64,000 bases of DNA from Girardinichthys multiradiatus (Eukaryota; Chordata; Actinopteri; Cyprinodontiformes; Goodeidae), in contig NC_061804.1 of the NCBI RefSeq assembly GCF_021462225.1, forward strand, positions 12,282,740-12,346,739. Direction: 5' to 3'. The notes beneath the pieces were generated by a model, which saw nothing but the letters and a program-made list of their open reading frames with translations, made no database searches and had not been told where the DNA came from. The translations under genes were made by a program, and so were the position numbers. Positions 1-11,400 of this stretch are shown here, in pieces (position 1 is the first letter of the stretch; each line of letters starts with the position of its first letter).

Positions 1-807
1 TAAAATCAGATGTATGTTTTCGATTAAAAGTCACTGGATGTTTATTTTATTTTCACCCAGGAGGTTGTTTTCAGTTAAGGTTGTCTGTCTGTGTATGTCT
101 CTAGAACTTTGTGTGGCTGACAGAACACCAACACTGTATGGACATTTGCCTGGGCCACACAAGGAAAAGTGGGTTACGTGGGTTAATGGTTAGGTTTAGG
201 ACTAAGGTATGCATTGAGTTTAGGTTAGGCTTAGGAATATACTGGTAAGGATTAGGGTTAGGGAATAGCAATGAATGAAAGGTTCCTGTAAGGACATCAT
301 GTTTGGATGTCCTTACACTCGACAGATATCACAGAGTAATCTGCGTGCTTTGCAAAAGTAATTGCAAAATAACGCAAAGTTTATCAAACCATACAGACAG
401 ATTGCAGAAACCAGGAGCACAGTTCAGTAATCTGTGCGCACAGATTGCAAAATTGAGCGCAGTTTAGTAAAGCATTAGCACAGATTTCCACTGGTTTTGC
501 TTTTTTTTTATCCACTGACACTTGCTGGGCTTCTTAGCATCTCGATCCAGATACAGGATTTTTTTTTTTCTATGCCGTCAGTAGCCCTTGGTTGAATCGA
601 GGTATCCAGTCTCTGTCCTATGTACTTTGTAATTAAAGTGGTCAAAAAGTGTGGTTATTAATAGACTGACTTTGTGTCACACCCAACATTTTCCATTGTT
701 TTAGATTTAAAGATTTTGTTGGTGGTAATTGTATTGTAATTTTAAATGAAAAATCAGCATCTGCATCAGCCATGTTTGCTTGAGCGCCAAATATGTAGCA
801 TCTTGTA
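1..807. other. Intergenic DNA before the first Tc1-like element
   Basis: No coding exon is recognised here. The stretch is AT-rich. A cluster of TTAGG-like motifs near 170-270 belongs to the repeat listed separately. The last two bases (TA, 806-807) are the left target-site copy of the following transposon. Confidence 0.5.
110..315. repeat. Degenerate TTAGG-rich interspersed repeat
   Basis: Irregular copies of GGTTA, TTAGG and TTAGGGTTAGGG occur between about 170 and 275, followed by an inverted pair around 296-316 (AAGGACATC and GATGTCCTT). The spacing is irregular, so this is not a true telomeric array. Teleost genomes carry dispersed repeats rich in this motif, which is the likelier explanation. 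The edges are approximate. Confidence 0.35.
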
Positions 808-2238
808 CAGGTCCTTCTCAAAATATTAGCATATTGTGATAAAGTTCATTATTTTCCATAATGTCATGATGAAAATTTAACATTCATATATTTTAGATTC
901 ATTGCACACTAACTGAAATATTTCAGGTCTTTTATTGTCTTAATATGGATGATTTTGGCATACAGCTCATGAAAACCCAAAATTCCTATCTCACAAAATT
1001 AGCATATCATTAAAAGGGTCTCTAAACGAGCTATGAACCTAATCATCTGAATCAACAAGTTAACTCTAAACACCTGCAAAAGATTCCTGAGGCCTTTAAA
1101 ACTCCCAGCCTGGTTCATCACTCAAAACCCCAATCATGGGTAAGACTGCCGACCTGACTGCTGTCCAGAAGGCCACTATTGACACCCTCAAGCAAGAGGG
1201 TAAGACACAGAAAGAAATTTCTGAACGAATAGGCTGTTCCCAGAGTGCTGTATCAAGGCACCTCAGTGGGAAGTCAGTGGGAAGGAAAAAGTGTAGCAGA
1301 AAACGCTGCACAACGAGAAGAGGTGACCTGAGGAAAATTGTGGAGAAGGGCCGATTCCAGACCTTGGGGGACCTGCGGAAGCAGTGGACTGAGTCTGGAG
1401 TAGAAACATCCAGAGCCACCGTGCACAGGCGTGTGCAGGAAATGGGCTACAGGTGCCGCATTCTCCAGGTCAAGCCACTTTTGAACCAGAAACAGCGGCA
1501 GAAGCGCCTGACCTGGGCTACAGAGAAGCAGCACTGGACTGTTGCTCAGTGGTCCAAAGTACTTCTTTCGGATGAAAGCAAATTCTGCATGTCATTCTGA
1601 AATCAAGGTGCCAGAGTCTGGAGGAAGACTGGGGAGAAGGAAATGCCAAAATGCCAGAAGTCCAGGGTCAAGTACCCACAGTCAGTGATGGTCTGGGGTG
1701 CCGTGTCAGCTGCTGGTGTTGGTCCACTGTGTTTTATCAAGGGCAGGGTCAATGCAGCTAGCTATCAGGAGATTTTGGAGCACTTCATGCTTCAATCTGC
1801 TGAAAAGCTTTATGGAGATGAAGATTTCATTTTGCAGCACGACCTGGCACCTGCTCACAGTGCCAAAACCACTGGTAAATGGTTTACTGACCATGGTATC
1901 ACTGTGCTCAATTGGCCTGCCAACTCTCCTGAACTGAACCCCATAGAGAATCTGTGGGATATTGTGAAGAAACCGTTGAGAGACTCAAGACCCAACACTC
2001 TGGATGAGCTAAAGGCCGCTATCGAAGCATCTTGGACCTCCATAAGACCTCAGCAGTGTCACAGGCTGATTGCCTCCATGCCACGCCGCATTGAAGCAGT
2101 CATTTCTGCAAAAGGATTCCCGACCAAGTATTGAGTGCATAACTGTACATGATTATTTGAAGGTTGACGTTTTTTGTATTAAAAACACTTTTCTTTTATT
2201 GGTCGGATGAAATATGCTAATTTTGTGAGAAGGACCTG
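808..2238 (+). mobile_element. Tc1-like transposon, copy 1 (DD34E, collapsed right end)
   Basis: The element starts with CAGGTCCTTCTCAAAA and ends with AAGGACCTG, each next to a TA. Its 328-bp left end matches the left end of the copy at 43763-45371 base for base in length. That end contains an outer and an inner direct repeat (around AGCATATTGTG and AGCATATCAT), the IR/DR layout of Sleeping Beauty-type elements. The right end is 173 bp shorter than in the second copy: sequence between its inner and outer repeats is missing. The element lies just beyond the sec24a polyadenylation site. Its transposase gene is broken, so both the gene and one end are defective. Confidence 0.9.
1136..2134 (+). 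pseudogene. Broken Tc1-like transposase (one nonsense codon)
   Basis: This gene would encode a DNA-cutting and DNA-joining transposase acting on the element's own ends. The reading frame begins with an ATG in good context, and an N-terminal helix-turn-helix (ISERIGCSQSAVSRHLSG) is evident. The catalytic triad is present as D in SDESKF, D in QHDLAPAHS and E in NPIENLW, with 34 residues between the last two, so it is DD34E. A TGA at 1598-1600 replaces the GGA glycine codon of the second copy, just after the first catalytic motif. The frame is the same before and after this stop. Relative to copy 2, six bases near 1328 are missing in frame. With a stop at codon 155 it cannot make full-length protein. 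Confidence 0.9.
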
Positions 2239-2384
2239 TAATTGGCTTCTCTAAGAGATTATAAACTGTATGCATTGAGCCCGAATCAGAAGCCCTGGCT
2301 GCCTCACAGGTAAAGCATCGCTCCAAAACAAAACAAACAGTTCACCAACTAAAACACAAACTACATGTAAAAATTCCCAAACTG
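2239..2384. other. Short spacer between the Tc1-like element and the sec24a 3' end
   Basis: It begins with the right TA target copy (2239-2240). It contains the sec24a cleavage region, expected some 10-30 bases below the AATAAA signal at 2385-2390 read on the minus strand. Confidence 0.4.
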
Positions 2385-3462
2385 TTTATTTTCTTAGCAA
2401 TCATTTCAACTCCTTATTTATACTAAAATCATCAGCATTTCTTCTCCTTTACATAATGCAGTCTGTTCAATATACAAGTATCAATAAGCAGGATTAAAAG
2501 GTCAGAATGGCTTCGTTACGCCTGTGTTAAAGATTTCCCATATCCTATTATATTAAAATATTTCATATAGTCAGTATTTAAACAGAGGTTTAATAATAAA
2601 AAGTGAGTTCCCATACAAGGCAATTATAGAATTTAATCAGATTGGGAGTCTCATAAATTATACAGTCAAGAAATAAAAGAAACAGCAAAGTCATTAGAGG
2701 TGTTCTGAAAGTCCAGAAAGAAAAGACGACGGACAAGTTTCTGAAGGACAGATCTGACCAACGAGACCTTTTCCACTGCCGATTCTACACATTCCAGGCA
2801 GCAGAGACAGCCAGGTCTATCTGCCTTTAGCATCAGAGTCTATGCATTTGTTCAACACAAAATTATAATGACTTAAAAGAAAAAAAGATAAACACACTCT
2901 CCTTTAGGTACATTAGGACGGTTAAAGCTCAGATGTTTTGGAGCGCTGACCTTCCTCAAAGACCCATTTTAAGCAGATATTCTCACATACATGAGTTTGA
3001 TTCATGTTGGTAAAGAAAAATGTGCTTTTTGAACAAAAACACTAAAGACGCCTGTCTGCCTGCGCCGTATCTCAGCGATACCTCAGTTTGACAGCATTGT
3101 TCTAAGAGAAAAAAACACTGATTCATTCAATAAACAACATTATGATCATTCAACGACTTCTTTCTTTTGCTCTCCTCCAACATACTGATTCAGCTGGTCA
3201 GAAAAGTGCCAGATCATGTCAGAATCAAGTGACGTCCTTCGCTCTGTCCGTCACAAAAATTGATCCGGCCAATGTCCCACATCCGCTCAGGTTCTTTTCA
3301 GAGATGATGGTGGATCGCAGCTGAAGCAAGAGGGTTTGTAGAGCGTGCCTCTTTCTGCTTTAACACACACACATACATCCTAACACAAATATACACACAC
3401 TCATACACACGGTGCATGTCCTTTTTCAGAGATGTCCCCTGTCCCAACACACTGGCTGCTGA
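2365..3462 (-). other. sec24a: Predicted 3' UTR of sec24a
   Basis: This is sequence between the TAA at 3463-3465 and the proposed poly(A) site. It has no open frame with coding character. A CA-rich microsatellite patch lies near 3364-3412. The start is inferred from the AATAAA at 2385-2390. Confidence 0.5.
2385..2390 (-). terminator. Polyadenylation signal AATAAA for sec24a
   Basis: TTTATT on the plus strand reads AATAAA on the minus strand. It lies about 1.07 kb past the sec24a stop codon and is the last canonical signal before the transposon. The sec24a 3' UTR is therefore predicted to end near 2365. The assignment is by position only. Confidence 0.55.
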
Positions 3463-5480
3463 TTATTTGGAGATTTGCTGCTGGACGTGGAGAAGGAACT
3501 CGTAGTACGACAGGGCCGACTCTGTCCGGTCTTCGATCATGTTCTGCATAAAGTGGGGTTTCAGCTGGCTCTCGTCCCTGAGAAAAATAAATACAGCATA
3601 TAGATGAAAATCTATTGTTAATTTTCTCTCAATCACTAAGCATTCATTTTTAGGAACAAAGCAACCTCTTTGTTCTTTGAAGGGCTCCTCCTTACAGGAT
3701 GGACAAATACTGCAACATGCAACTTGATCTTTCAAAGGGAGATTTTGGTACAAAGGTTCTTATAGAGATCAAGGTTTCTGGGATAAATATGGCTTGATTT
3801 TAGATTTCTCTTCTAGGCAGAATCAGTAGAGCTCCTTTAAATTTGGTTGGAAGTCTGTCATTGACCCAACATTTAAGAATAATCCAGAAATTTCTAACAG
3901 GCTTGAGGTTAAAGTAACTCCAGAAGCTTAACATTAGCCCCACTTCCCTTTTTCCACCCACTTTGTGGAATGCAGCAGTACCACTGGTAGTGAAACTGAC
4001 CCTTAGCATGATGCCACCACCACCATACCCGACAGCTTCTACAGTAGCCTTAGGTTTAAAGGCCTTAGACTTCTTCATTACTAGCACTTTTTTGCCATTG
4101 TGGCACCACACAGCTCAGTCTTTGTTGTCCGACTACAAATCTTTTCCCCAGAAGGCATTGGGCTCATCCATGAGGGAATGAACTTGAACATATCGACTGT
4201 GCGGCGAATGGCTGCTAAAGGCACGTGGTTTCTTTGGGTCTTAGGCAATTTAAAGCAAAAAACTTTCTTTCCCACCTGATGATGTGGAGGGAAGGGAAGA
4301 AGGGCCTCTGATCCCTGAGCCAGCCAATGAAAGCTCTGGTTCTCTGTGACTCTGCAGTGTCCAGCTCTGGGAGGAGATGCTGTAAAGAGAGAAGCAACGT
4401 TTTAAGATGGAAAAAGGAAACAAAACTGAGTTACAGCATTAGTTATTATCAGTCTAGTGAGTTTGAAGTTTAGTTTCTCTGTTCTGGGTTCCCGTCGTTA
4501 TGAGGCAGACACTACAAGGACCTGCTGTAGGGTTCCTACACATTTACCTTGTAAAAACACATCTTTCCTCAGCTTTCGAAACTTTGCAATTTATTTTATC
4601 CCTTTTAAAACATAAAAGAATTTCTACACTAGGTAGGAACACAGACGTAATGAAGAAAGGAAAGCGATAAAGGAAGGACAATATGAGACAATAAGACAAA
4701 GGACAGAAGAAAAGGTGAGTCAAAATAGAAAGGAAGGAAGGAAAGGATCAAGGGAAAATTGAAGAAAGGGAAGTATACAAGGGATCAAGGAATGAAGGAA
4801 AATAAGCAGGGAAGGACACGAGGAGGGGATGGAAAAAGGAAGGAAAAACAAAAATTGAGCAAACAAGGAATAAAGAGAGTAGGAAACAAGGAAGAAAGGA
4901 GACTAAAAAAAGAAATTAAGGGTGGGAGTAAGGACAAGTTTTAGAAAATGGGAAAGGGAAATAAGCCTAGAGATACAAATACTTCTCCATACAGCTATTT
5001 TCTTTATCCATACTTGAAAAGACCTGGAAAATACTGAAATCAGATGCCAGACTTCTCCATATTGTATAGGAACCCTGTCTTTAATTCATAAATGTACATA
5101 AACAATAGTTTTTTTCATTTCGTTGCAACATGTTTTCTACCAGTTTCTCAGGCACAGCAGCGTAGTTTGGAACCCCCAGGACTTGTGAGAGGAAGCTGGG
5201 TTGGCAGTTGCGTCCGATCCAAAGGTACATCACCTTATTGGAATGGAATAAAACACAACAGTCAATGTTTTGATCCAAAGATGGACTCGTCTTTTACAGC
5301 AAATATGGTTTTCATGCCTGATTATCAGTCTCACTGTAACCAACAGCTTCAATAAATGCTAATTTCCAAACGTACGATTCCAGCATCCATGAGGAAAGCT
5401 CCCTCCCTGCTAAGCTTCTCCACAGACAGCTGTAGAACTCTGGGCTGGGGGATGGTCTGGTCGTTGATATTTAGAGCTCC
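3463..5480 (-). CDS. sec24a: sec24a exons 20-23: gelsolin-like domain and C-terminus
   Basis: Residues 977-1114. Exon 20 encodes the PQPRVLQLSVEKLSREGAFL segment followed by MDAG. Exon 21 encodes VMYLWIGRNCQPSFLSQVLG, the typical gelsolin-fold strand. Exon 22 gives LPELDTAESQRTRAFIGWLR. Exon 23 gives EDRTESALSYYEFLLH and ends QQQISK before TAA. The final intron contains an old Tc1-like remnant. Confidence 0.92.
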
Positions 5481-8400
5481 CTGAGAATGTTAGGAAAGTA
5501 AATAAAAACAAAGAAATGCAGCAAAATTAGCTTTTCTCCTCGCGGAGATTTCCCTCATTCTCACCTCATCGTTCAGGTCGTCTACACGATACAGAGCAGG
5601 GTGGATCATCAGCAAGGCAAAGGTCAGAGGCTGGTACTTCAGCTGGTACATGGCAAACACTCGGTCGTCCAGCCTGGTACTGGTTCCGGTCCTGAAAGCT
5701 TTCTGCAGGGATAACACGCAAAGTACAAATGTATTTTACTCTGGTCAGGTTAAGAAGTGTGAATTAGATTAAACTTTCCATTACAGGACGGGGTTGAAGA
5801 AAGAAGGCAACTATAAAGATGAGCTTCAATAAGAGGAAAAGAATGATTGTTTAATGGTTAAAACTGTACCTGTTTGAGTAGAGCCAAGACGTAGAGTGGG
5901 AAGAGTCTGAGGCAGGCCGGAGCCAACAAGCCAGGCTGCTGGATGGTCAGCGCAGATTGTCGGTATGAAGACAGCGAGTCAATGGCAGCGTTGGTCATCG
6001 CATCTCTTGCATCACTCAGACTGGCCGTCACCGAACGGTCCACAGCTAGAAATGGTGAAACAGATACGGGTGTCAGGTGAGGACCTCTGTCTGGGGCGCT
6101 TAGCAACATCAAATCATTGAAACACTCAGACCATAATTGTTTTAAAAAAGTATTAAGACTTTTTTAAAGAAAGGTGAAAAATGTCCATCAAGTTTTGGGT
6201 ATAAGTTTGATGAACTGTAAGTTTGTTTTGCAGGGAGCATTGCTGCCATCTATTGGCAGCTCAGTGAACTGCTTTGTTTATGTATTAATGGGTGCGCAGA
6301 CTCTGCAGCAACAGAGATGTGTTCTCTCTCTCCCCCAGGGTTGTAACATCACAATGACTCCATCCTGTTCTAGCAGCTTGGTTTTAACACATCATCAGCA
6401 GAACTTCATTCCCTGCTTGTTTTGTGTCCAATGCTGCAGTAGGAGGGACTCCATGAGGTAACCGCAGGAAATGTATGAAGTTTCTTGGCAAGAAAGAACT
6501 GCTTTTTCAAATCCAAAGACTGAAACCTTTGCTAAATAGCTCAAACTCTGTCAGATTGGATGGGGAGCATCTGGTTATCAATTTTAAGTCCTGCAACAAG
6601 TTCTTAATTATATTTAGGTCTGGACTTTGACTGGGCCATTCTAACATATGAATATGCTTTGGTGTAGACCCTTCCATTAAAGCTCGACTGAATGTTTTGG
6701 TTGTTGTCCGGCTGTAACCTGAAAATCAACCCCAGTATTTTGCAGCCTCCAACAGGTTTTCCCCCACATTTGTCTTGTATTTAATCTCCATCCATGTTCC
6801 CATCAACTACCATTAGCTTCCCCATCCCTGAACAGAAGCATTCCCACTGTGCTAATCTATCATACAGAATCACTACAAAATACACAGAAGCTACTTGTAT
6901 TAACATGATGAAATGTGATAAAGTTCACAGGGTGTGAATACTTTGTAAGGCATTGCATGTCTATTAAATACAACAATAAATCACAGTACAAGATGAATAA
7001 GCATTAAATGTTATGCAGCCCATCTACGGTGTCTCTGCAACTTGGAGCAGTACGTACCCATACAAGCCAGCAGCCCAGTGATGGCCTGAACATCAGCTCC
7101 AGCAAAGACATCAGACAGAGAGTTAACAACAGGGAGGCACATGGTGTGCACCCGAATCCTCCTTTCTCCTGTGAAGGGAACATTTTATTTTAAAAATACA
7201 GTCCGGAAAAAAAAAAACTTCTGACTTTCAATAGATAAGCTAAGTCCTGCCAGGTTGTGCACCTTTGCTGGAGGTGTAAAGCAGTGCAGCCTGGAAGGAA
7301 ACAATCTGCATATCGTCCAGGTTTTCCTCGATGGACATCTGAACCGCAAATCCAGCGTCGGGGTTGACGTTGGGGAGGGACAACAGATCCGTGGAGCGCA
7401 CAAAGAAGTTGCCGTGGAAAGTGTGGATGGACAGACCTGCAGTGAGAGAAAAAGCAGCAAATTTCTATTAAAACAGACTGCCCAAAACGATTGTTTAAAC
7501 CAATTTAGTTTTGCCCTATGACATAAATGCGGAGTGATTTTCTTACCTTTGGTGCAACGTATTCTCATGACGGCCTCAAAGCCAATTTTTCTAGTTAAAT
7601 ATCTCTTCAGATCCTTCTGGAAGTGCTCCACCTGCGCTGGGTTGTGCTGATGGTGATATGAGGGGTAGTAATAAACGCTCCCTGCTGAGTACCTGGATAT
7701 GCAGCCTGAGAAAGACAACGCACAAGAGGGGAGGTTTTAAAATAAAATCTAAACTCATGAACAAGGTGAGAGCAGCAAACGTCATCTTCGCACTAACGTA
7801 TGGATTTAAACAACTGTTGTGCCAGATTCTGTGAAATCAAAATGAATTAAACTTGTTTTCATGCCAAACTAAGTCTAGGCTGAAACTCAGCAAAAAATAA
7901 GCTACTGAAAAGAGCATCATGACCTCTGGGGTAAACAATCTTAAAATTCACCCATTATGTGTCAGTCTGACAGATTTTTTTCATTTTTCCCGACCTAATC
8001 ATTCTAACTGGGACTCACCGAGTGACGCCAGGTCACAGTACTGAGCGCTGAGCAGAAACAGATCGACTGCCACCTGCTGGCCGGAACAGTCCAGCGCCAG
8101 CTTCTTGTAGAAATCTGTTGCAGGAGATAAGTGCTGGACGTCCTGGAAGGAGAATGCAACCAGCAGCACAAAGAGCACGAAAACCTCAGTTCATTTAAAA
8201 ACACGCAATGAATCACAGATCAGCGAGTGCTACCAAGCTGTACTCTTATAAAATTAATTTACCAATCAATTTAATTTGCAGGAACTACATACATGTTTTC
8301 TCAATAAATGTGCCATAACCATGGACATCTAATGTGGTTGTTGATGCAGCTATTTTAGATATTAAGAGTAACTGGAAGGACGGAGTGATATTGTAGAAGC

Positions 8401-11400
8401 TGTTAATGGGAAATGCACGTTTGATTAGGTCTGAGAGTTCATTTAAATTATCCATAAAATCGTTTAACAACAAAAAGTCGACAATAACTTCAAAGTACTG
8501 CTTTCTGTGCAGATAAGAAGAAATGTAATGATCAAAAGTATCTTTGTTCCTCTTCCTTTCTGCAGACAGTCTAGATGGAAGGAAAGTTATTATCTAGGGG
8601 TCAGGGGTCAGAAAATCTACCCCATAGTTTCTAAAAAAAATGACAGTATTTAATAAAGTTCCCTAAAGAGTTTCCTGTAGGGTGAGACATTATTTTAGAG
8701 CCAACTTAAATGAATTCAGCTGAGCATTACAGCAGTTGGGGAGTTTTATGCTAAAAATGAGATTAATGTTGGCCTAAAGCAATTCAGTAAGAGCCATTTT
8801 TCTCTCTGCAAATTTACTACCCTTAGAGCTTAACACTATGGTGCATTATGACCATCAGCTGAGGTGGAATAAGGATCAGGAATACCCCTCCTGTGTTAAA
8901 ACTCCAGCTTAAAAACAGTCGTCAAGGTGCTTTAGGATCTACAGTCCTACACCTCTCAGGGAAAAAGCCCATCACTTGGGTTTCTACCTTGGCAGATGCT
9001 CGCTGGTTGGGGTCCTCTCTGGACTGCAGCGCCCCCACACCCAGGTTAGGCAGCTGGGTCTGAAAGACAGACATCCGCCCTCCAGAGGGAGACAACAACT
9101 TGAAGGCTGCTTGCAGAGCTGAACCCAGAGCAGACTGGGTCTCCATCGTCTTCTCGAATAAATTTGGCAGGCTCTTCAACAGATCCTGCACAAGCTGGAG
9201 AACAATAACCCAGCACGAAGATGTTAAGCCCTCCTTCAATATACAGGTCAGTCAGAGATCCAGATCTCTGATGAACAGTTTACGTATGTAGCACTAATCA
9301 ATGTTACTGGATAAACTTTAAGTAAATATGACAATCTAAAACATAAGCTAAGAATGTTAAATACATTGCTTACCTCCTTGGATTCATTGAGGTTTACTAG
9401 AAGGCTGTCTGGTGTTGGTAGAAAGATATCTGTGGAGCAATGTTATCATTTAAACATCGGTGCCATAATGTGTACTTAGAAAACATTTAGAAATGCAGCT
9501 CAGGCTCGACATCAGCTCTGTCCCACCTTCGATGTCAGAAACGATGAGCATCTGTGGCTGCGAAAGTCCCTCCTGGAGGTTGTAAAAGTGGATGGTGCTG
9601 TCGAAGGTGATGAAGCCGACCTTTGTCCGCGAGTCTCCGGGAAGCCTGAGGCACACAAACGTAGCCATGGTTGTGTTTGCTCTTTTAAACAAGGGTTTAA
9701 TTCCACATTTGCCTCATCTTGGGATTTACGACTGTTTCAGACTTTAAGGCTTCTTTTTAGCATTAGTAAACAAGACAGGTGACACAAACATGAGACTTCT
9801 GGTGCCATATGAATAAATTCAAATTAAACCTAAAACCTGAAATGTAACTCCTCATTATGATCTGAACATACGCATTGATGTTGTCCAGCAGCAACTGACA
9901 GAAGACAGTCAGGTAACCCGTCTCCACTGCATTGTGGGACACGTCCAGGACAAACAGATAAACCGCGGGCTGCGGCGGTCTCAGCTGTAAGAAACACGAG
10001 TCAGTTCAAAGTAAGCAAGAAATTTATAATAAAATATAACAAATTTCATTTAACATTATAGAAAGAAACATTATTTAAACCAAGGTTTTGTCATGATTAA
10101 TGAACTTTCGTAACAGCTTCAATAAAATGTAAATTTTAGTCTCCTTTTATCCTAGTATAATTTACAAGTATTTTTCTTTAATTCCTCTTTTGGAACATCT
10201 GTCAAACAGAACCTTTTATGTTTATGAACTGAACCTTTTAGGAAATTTTAAAAAAGGAACATTTTTCTACCAAAACGTTTGGTCAAAGTCACATGTTTGG
10301 TTATTTTTTATGGATGTTTATTAATGAAACCAAAGACAAGTGAAAGGTCATCAATAGAATTGATTTTCACAAAAAAAAAAAAAGAAGATACACAGTTTAG
10401 GACTTTCAAATTGTGGAGTTTTTAATCTTGACCCATCAGGACCTAAATTCATTATTTTACTTCCCTTTTTTTATTGTTTTATTAAAAAGCATTATTTTTG
10501 TATCTTAATAATTTATTATTCGTCTTTTTAAATATTTGTGATCTTAAATTTAACACTTATTAAGATTGTGGAATCCATGAATGTTTATATTTGCTTCAGG
10601 ATTTAGTTGCATTTTATTGTATTCGTTAGCGGTTTTCTGCATCGGTTATTTTTTTCTTGTATTTGTGATATTAGTTTTAAAGACTTGAGGATTTTAGAAT
10701 CTGATCGATGGAATTTTTATCTCTACTTAGTATTTATTTTATTTTTTATTTGAGGTATCAGAACAGAATTTCCTCAAGTCTTTTAAATCAGCTGAATTTA
10801 TGAACTTTTCTTTTTCATGCTCCAGCCTCATTTAAGTCATTCCGTCTTGTTTGGTCCGTTTTTCATCGACTCCCATTTCCATCTCATGTTGAGCACTTTG
10901 TGTTGCCCTCGTTTTGCTAGAAAAGTGCTCTATAAATACAGACTGACTTATTAAAAGTATGCAGTTTATTGCTCATATGTTAAATGCAATAAAAAAGCAA
11001 ACCTGAACTCACCATATATTCTGAAGGAGCAATAAACTCAATAGTGGCGTTCTGGACTTCTGGTCTTTTGTGTGGTTCGCCGTATGATCTGCTGACTGGG
11101 TTGTACATAAACTCTTCTGGGACTAAATAAAAGACACAAATACAACATCCATAAAAGGCGTCAGATTATTTTTCCTACCCGAGGAAAAAAGGTAATGAAG
11201 AATCAAAGAAGGATATTTAAATTACTGAAAGTAAAAGTATGCTGGTTCTACCAAAACATACTTAACATAAAAACAAGCACTAAATACATGAAGCTAAGAG
11301 AACGTTCAAACAATATAAAAGATAAATGTGATCCAGTATTAAATAACTAGTACAAAAGTATCCGTAAAGCACTCATTCTTTCCAAGCTGGAAAGCACATC

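Noticed and set aside
170..275. Telomere or interstitial telomeric array
   Set aside because: TTAGGG units are few, irregular and interrupted, more like a dispersed repeat.
1096..1419. Minus-strand open frame opposite the Tc1-like gene
   Set aside because: It is the antisense shadow of the transposase; the same shadow recurs at 44051-44380 in copy 2.
4759..4944. Lys/Glu/Gly-rich open frame
   Set aside because: It follows from the purine-only repeat composition, with no signal of a real gene.
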